DNA of 8,047 nucleotides, taken from Desulfohalobiaceae bacterium. GTDB lineage: Bacteria; Desulfobacterota; Desulfovibrionia; Desulfovibrionales; Desulfothermaceae. The translations under genes and the position numbers were made by a program. Under the pieces are notes generated by a model. The model worked only from the letters and a program-made list of their open reading frames with translations, did no database searches and was not told where the DNA came from. The stretch spans positions 1 to 8,047 of the forward strand of contig JAIPER010000151.1 in the NCBI GenBank assembly GCA_021737115.1, read 5' to 3'. Position 1 is the stretch's first letter; each line of letters opens with the position of its first letter. Below, one piece after another: positions 7,084 to 8,047 of this stretch.

Positions 7084-8047
7084 TTACGTCCGGTGGCCGA
7101 AAACGGTTATAACCCTGGAATCCACAATGGACAGGCCCTGTTCATGGACGATGACCGGATTGAGATCGATCTCTCCGATTTCCGGATTCTGGACCGCGAT
7201 ATCGGACATGGTCAGCAGAACCTCGGTGATGGCCCTGATATCCCTGGGTTTGCCCCCTCGTACCCCGGTCAACAGTCTGTAGCCCTTGATCTCCTCGATC
7301 ATTTCCAGGGCATCCGCCTGGGTCAGGGGGGCCACCCGAAAGGCGACGTCCCTCAGGACTTCCACGAACACGCCTCCCAGCCCGAACATGATCACCGGTC
7401 CGAACTGGGGGTCCCGGATCATACCCAGGATACACTCCTGCCCCTGACCGGCCATGGGTGAAATCAGGCTCCCCAGGATCCGGTCTCTGGAGGTCACCCT
7501 GGCTGCATTGTCCACAATTTCCCTATAAGCTGCCCTGACCCCCTGTTCATTTTCAAGGTTCAAACGGATCCCGCCGGCATCGGACTTGTGGACGATATCC
7601 GGGCTGACGATCTTGGCCGCGACAGGGTAGCCGATGCGCTCGGCCGCTTGGACCGCCTGCTCGGAATCTCCGGCCAGGACAGCCTCGGGCAGGGATATCC
7701 CGTATTCTTTGAGCAGTTCCCTGGACTCGGTCTCCAGGAGGTTGTTTCTGCCCTGTTTTTTGACCTTGACCAGAATATCCTTGACCTCGGGCCATTCTTT
7801 TGTTTCCGCCGATGGCTGGGGCAGGGAAGCGATCAGTTGCTTGCGGATGGAAAAACGCATGAGCTCGCCCAGACAGCGGGCGCTCTTTCCCGAGGACTCG
7901 AAGACCGGGATGCCGGCATCCCGCAGGATATTGAGGGCGGCAATGTCCTGCCCCGCAAAACTGGTGTGGACAAACAGGGGCTTTTGATATTCTTTGACCA
8001 ATTTGACCAGTTCTTCTGCGGTCTGCTTTTCCAGGTCGGCCACGTGG
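7084..8047 (-). CDS. ADP-forming acyl/acetyl-CoA synthetase, N-terminus beyond right edge
   Basis: About 320 C-terminal residues are present. The frame is still open at the window edge, so the GTG at 8043 is an internal valine codon rather than a start. The first part (KPLFVHTSFAGQDIAALNILRDAGIPVFESSGKSARCLGEL) is the end of the CoA-ligase domain. After a linker comes an ATP-grasp domain with ELLKEYGISLPE, AAKIVSPDIVHKSDAGG (7569-7619), GLGGVFVEVLRDVAFRVAPL and the late EIDLNPV element. In this family the histidine of the HKSD segment belongs to the phosphate-transfer machinery. The enzymes convert acyl-CoA, ADP and Pi to free acid, ATP and CoA, conserving energy at substrate level, or run in reverse. 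Full proteins are about 700 residues with an N-terminal CoA-binding domain, missing here. Substrate range (acetate versus larger acids) is not determinable. Confidence 0.92.
   Translation of the reverse strand, partial: HVADLEKQTAEELVKLVKEYQKPLFVHTSFAGQDIAALNILRDAGIPVFESSGKSARCLGELMRFSIRKQLIASLPQPSAETKEWPEVKDILVKVKKQGRNNLLETESRELLKEYGISLPEAVLAGDSEQAVQAAERIGYPVAAKIVSPDIVHKSDAGGIRLNLENEQGVRAAYREIVDNAARVTSRDRILGSLISPMAGQGQECILGMIRDPQFGPVIMFGLGGVFVEVLRDVAFRVAPLTQADALEMIEEIKGYRLLTGVRGGKPRDIRAITEVLLTMSDIAVQNPEIGEIDLNPVIVHEQGLSIVDSRVITVFGHRT

Noticed and set aside
7003..7461. Plus-strand frame of 152 codons starting in the 6943-7083 gap
   Set aside because: Most of it is opposite the ATP-grasp domain of the acyl-CoA synthetase, and its start runs through the 7040-7068 inverted repeat. 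No ribosome binding site or family resemblance is seen.

Overview
All genes in this window lie on the minus strand. Gene-order coordinates therefore run from high to low. The core genes are GC-rich. One stretch, about 1830-3190, is visibly AT-richer. The mix of an ADP-forming acyl-CoA synthetase, an acetoacetyl-CoA synthetase and a crotonase suits an anaerobic or facultative bacterium that degrades organic acids. A Desulfobacterota-like host is my guess from gene content only; no taxonomic marker is present.

Layout in transcription order: (1) 8047-7084 is the C-terminal part of an ADP-forming acyl/acetyl-CoA synthetase, cut by the window edge. (2) 7083-6843 is a 241-bp gap with two inverted repeats. 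One is an 11-bp-arm hairpin just after the synthetase stop. The other is a 12-bp-arm pair whose inner arm abuts the crotonase ribosome binding site. (3) 6842-6078 is an enoyl-CoA hydratase/isomerase family gene with both catalytic glutamates. (4) 6054-5283 is a type II toxin-antitoxin module (Phd/YefM-like antitoxin, PIN/VapC toxin) with a GTGA overlap, a recognisable promoter and a palindromic operator. (5) 5282-5202 is a short gap with a 9-bp-arm inverted repeat. (6) 5201-3246 is acetoacetyl-CoA synthetase, closed by a GC-rich hairpin at 3189-3218. (7) 3096-1831 is an AAA-type ATPase with a DUF4143-like C-terminus, served by a sigma70-like promoter that would give a leaderless transcript. 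(8) 1824 to the left edge is tex, 6 nt after the ATPase stop and in the same reading frame, missing only its C-terminal S1 end.

The three CoA enzymes plausibly act together. The ADP-forming synthetase interconverts acyl-CoA and free acid with ATP, the crotonase hydrates enoyl-CoA, and acetoacetyl-CoA synthetase activates acetoacetate. The toxin-antitoxin module and the ATPase look like accessory insertions among these metabolic genes and the housekeeping tex gene. I see no tRNA, rRNA, CRISPR array, transposase or attachment site. The least explained signals are a recurring AGATTT(G)/CAAATCT motif in the two gaps flanking the CoA genes, the leaderless ATPase start, and the tight in-frame ATPase-tex junction.
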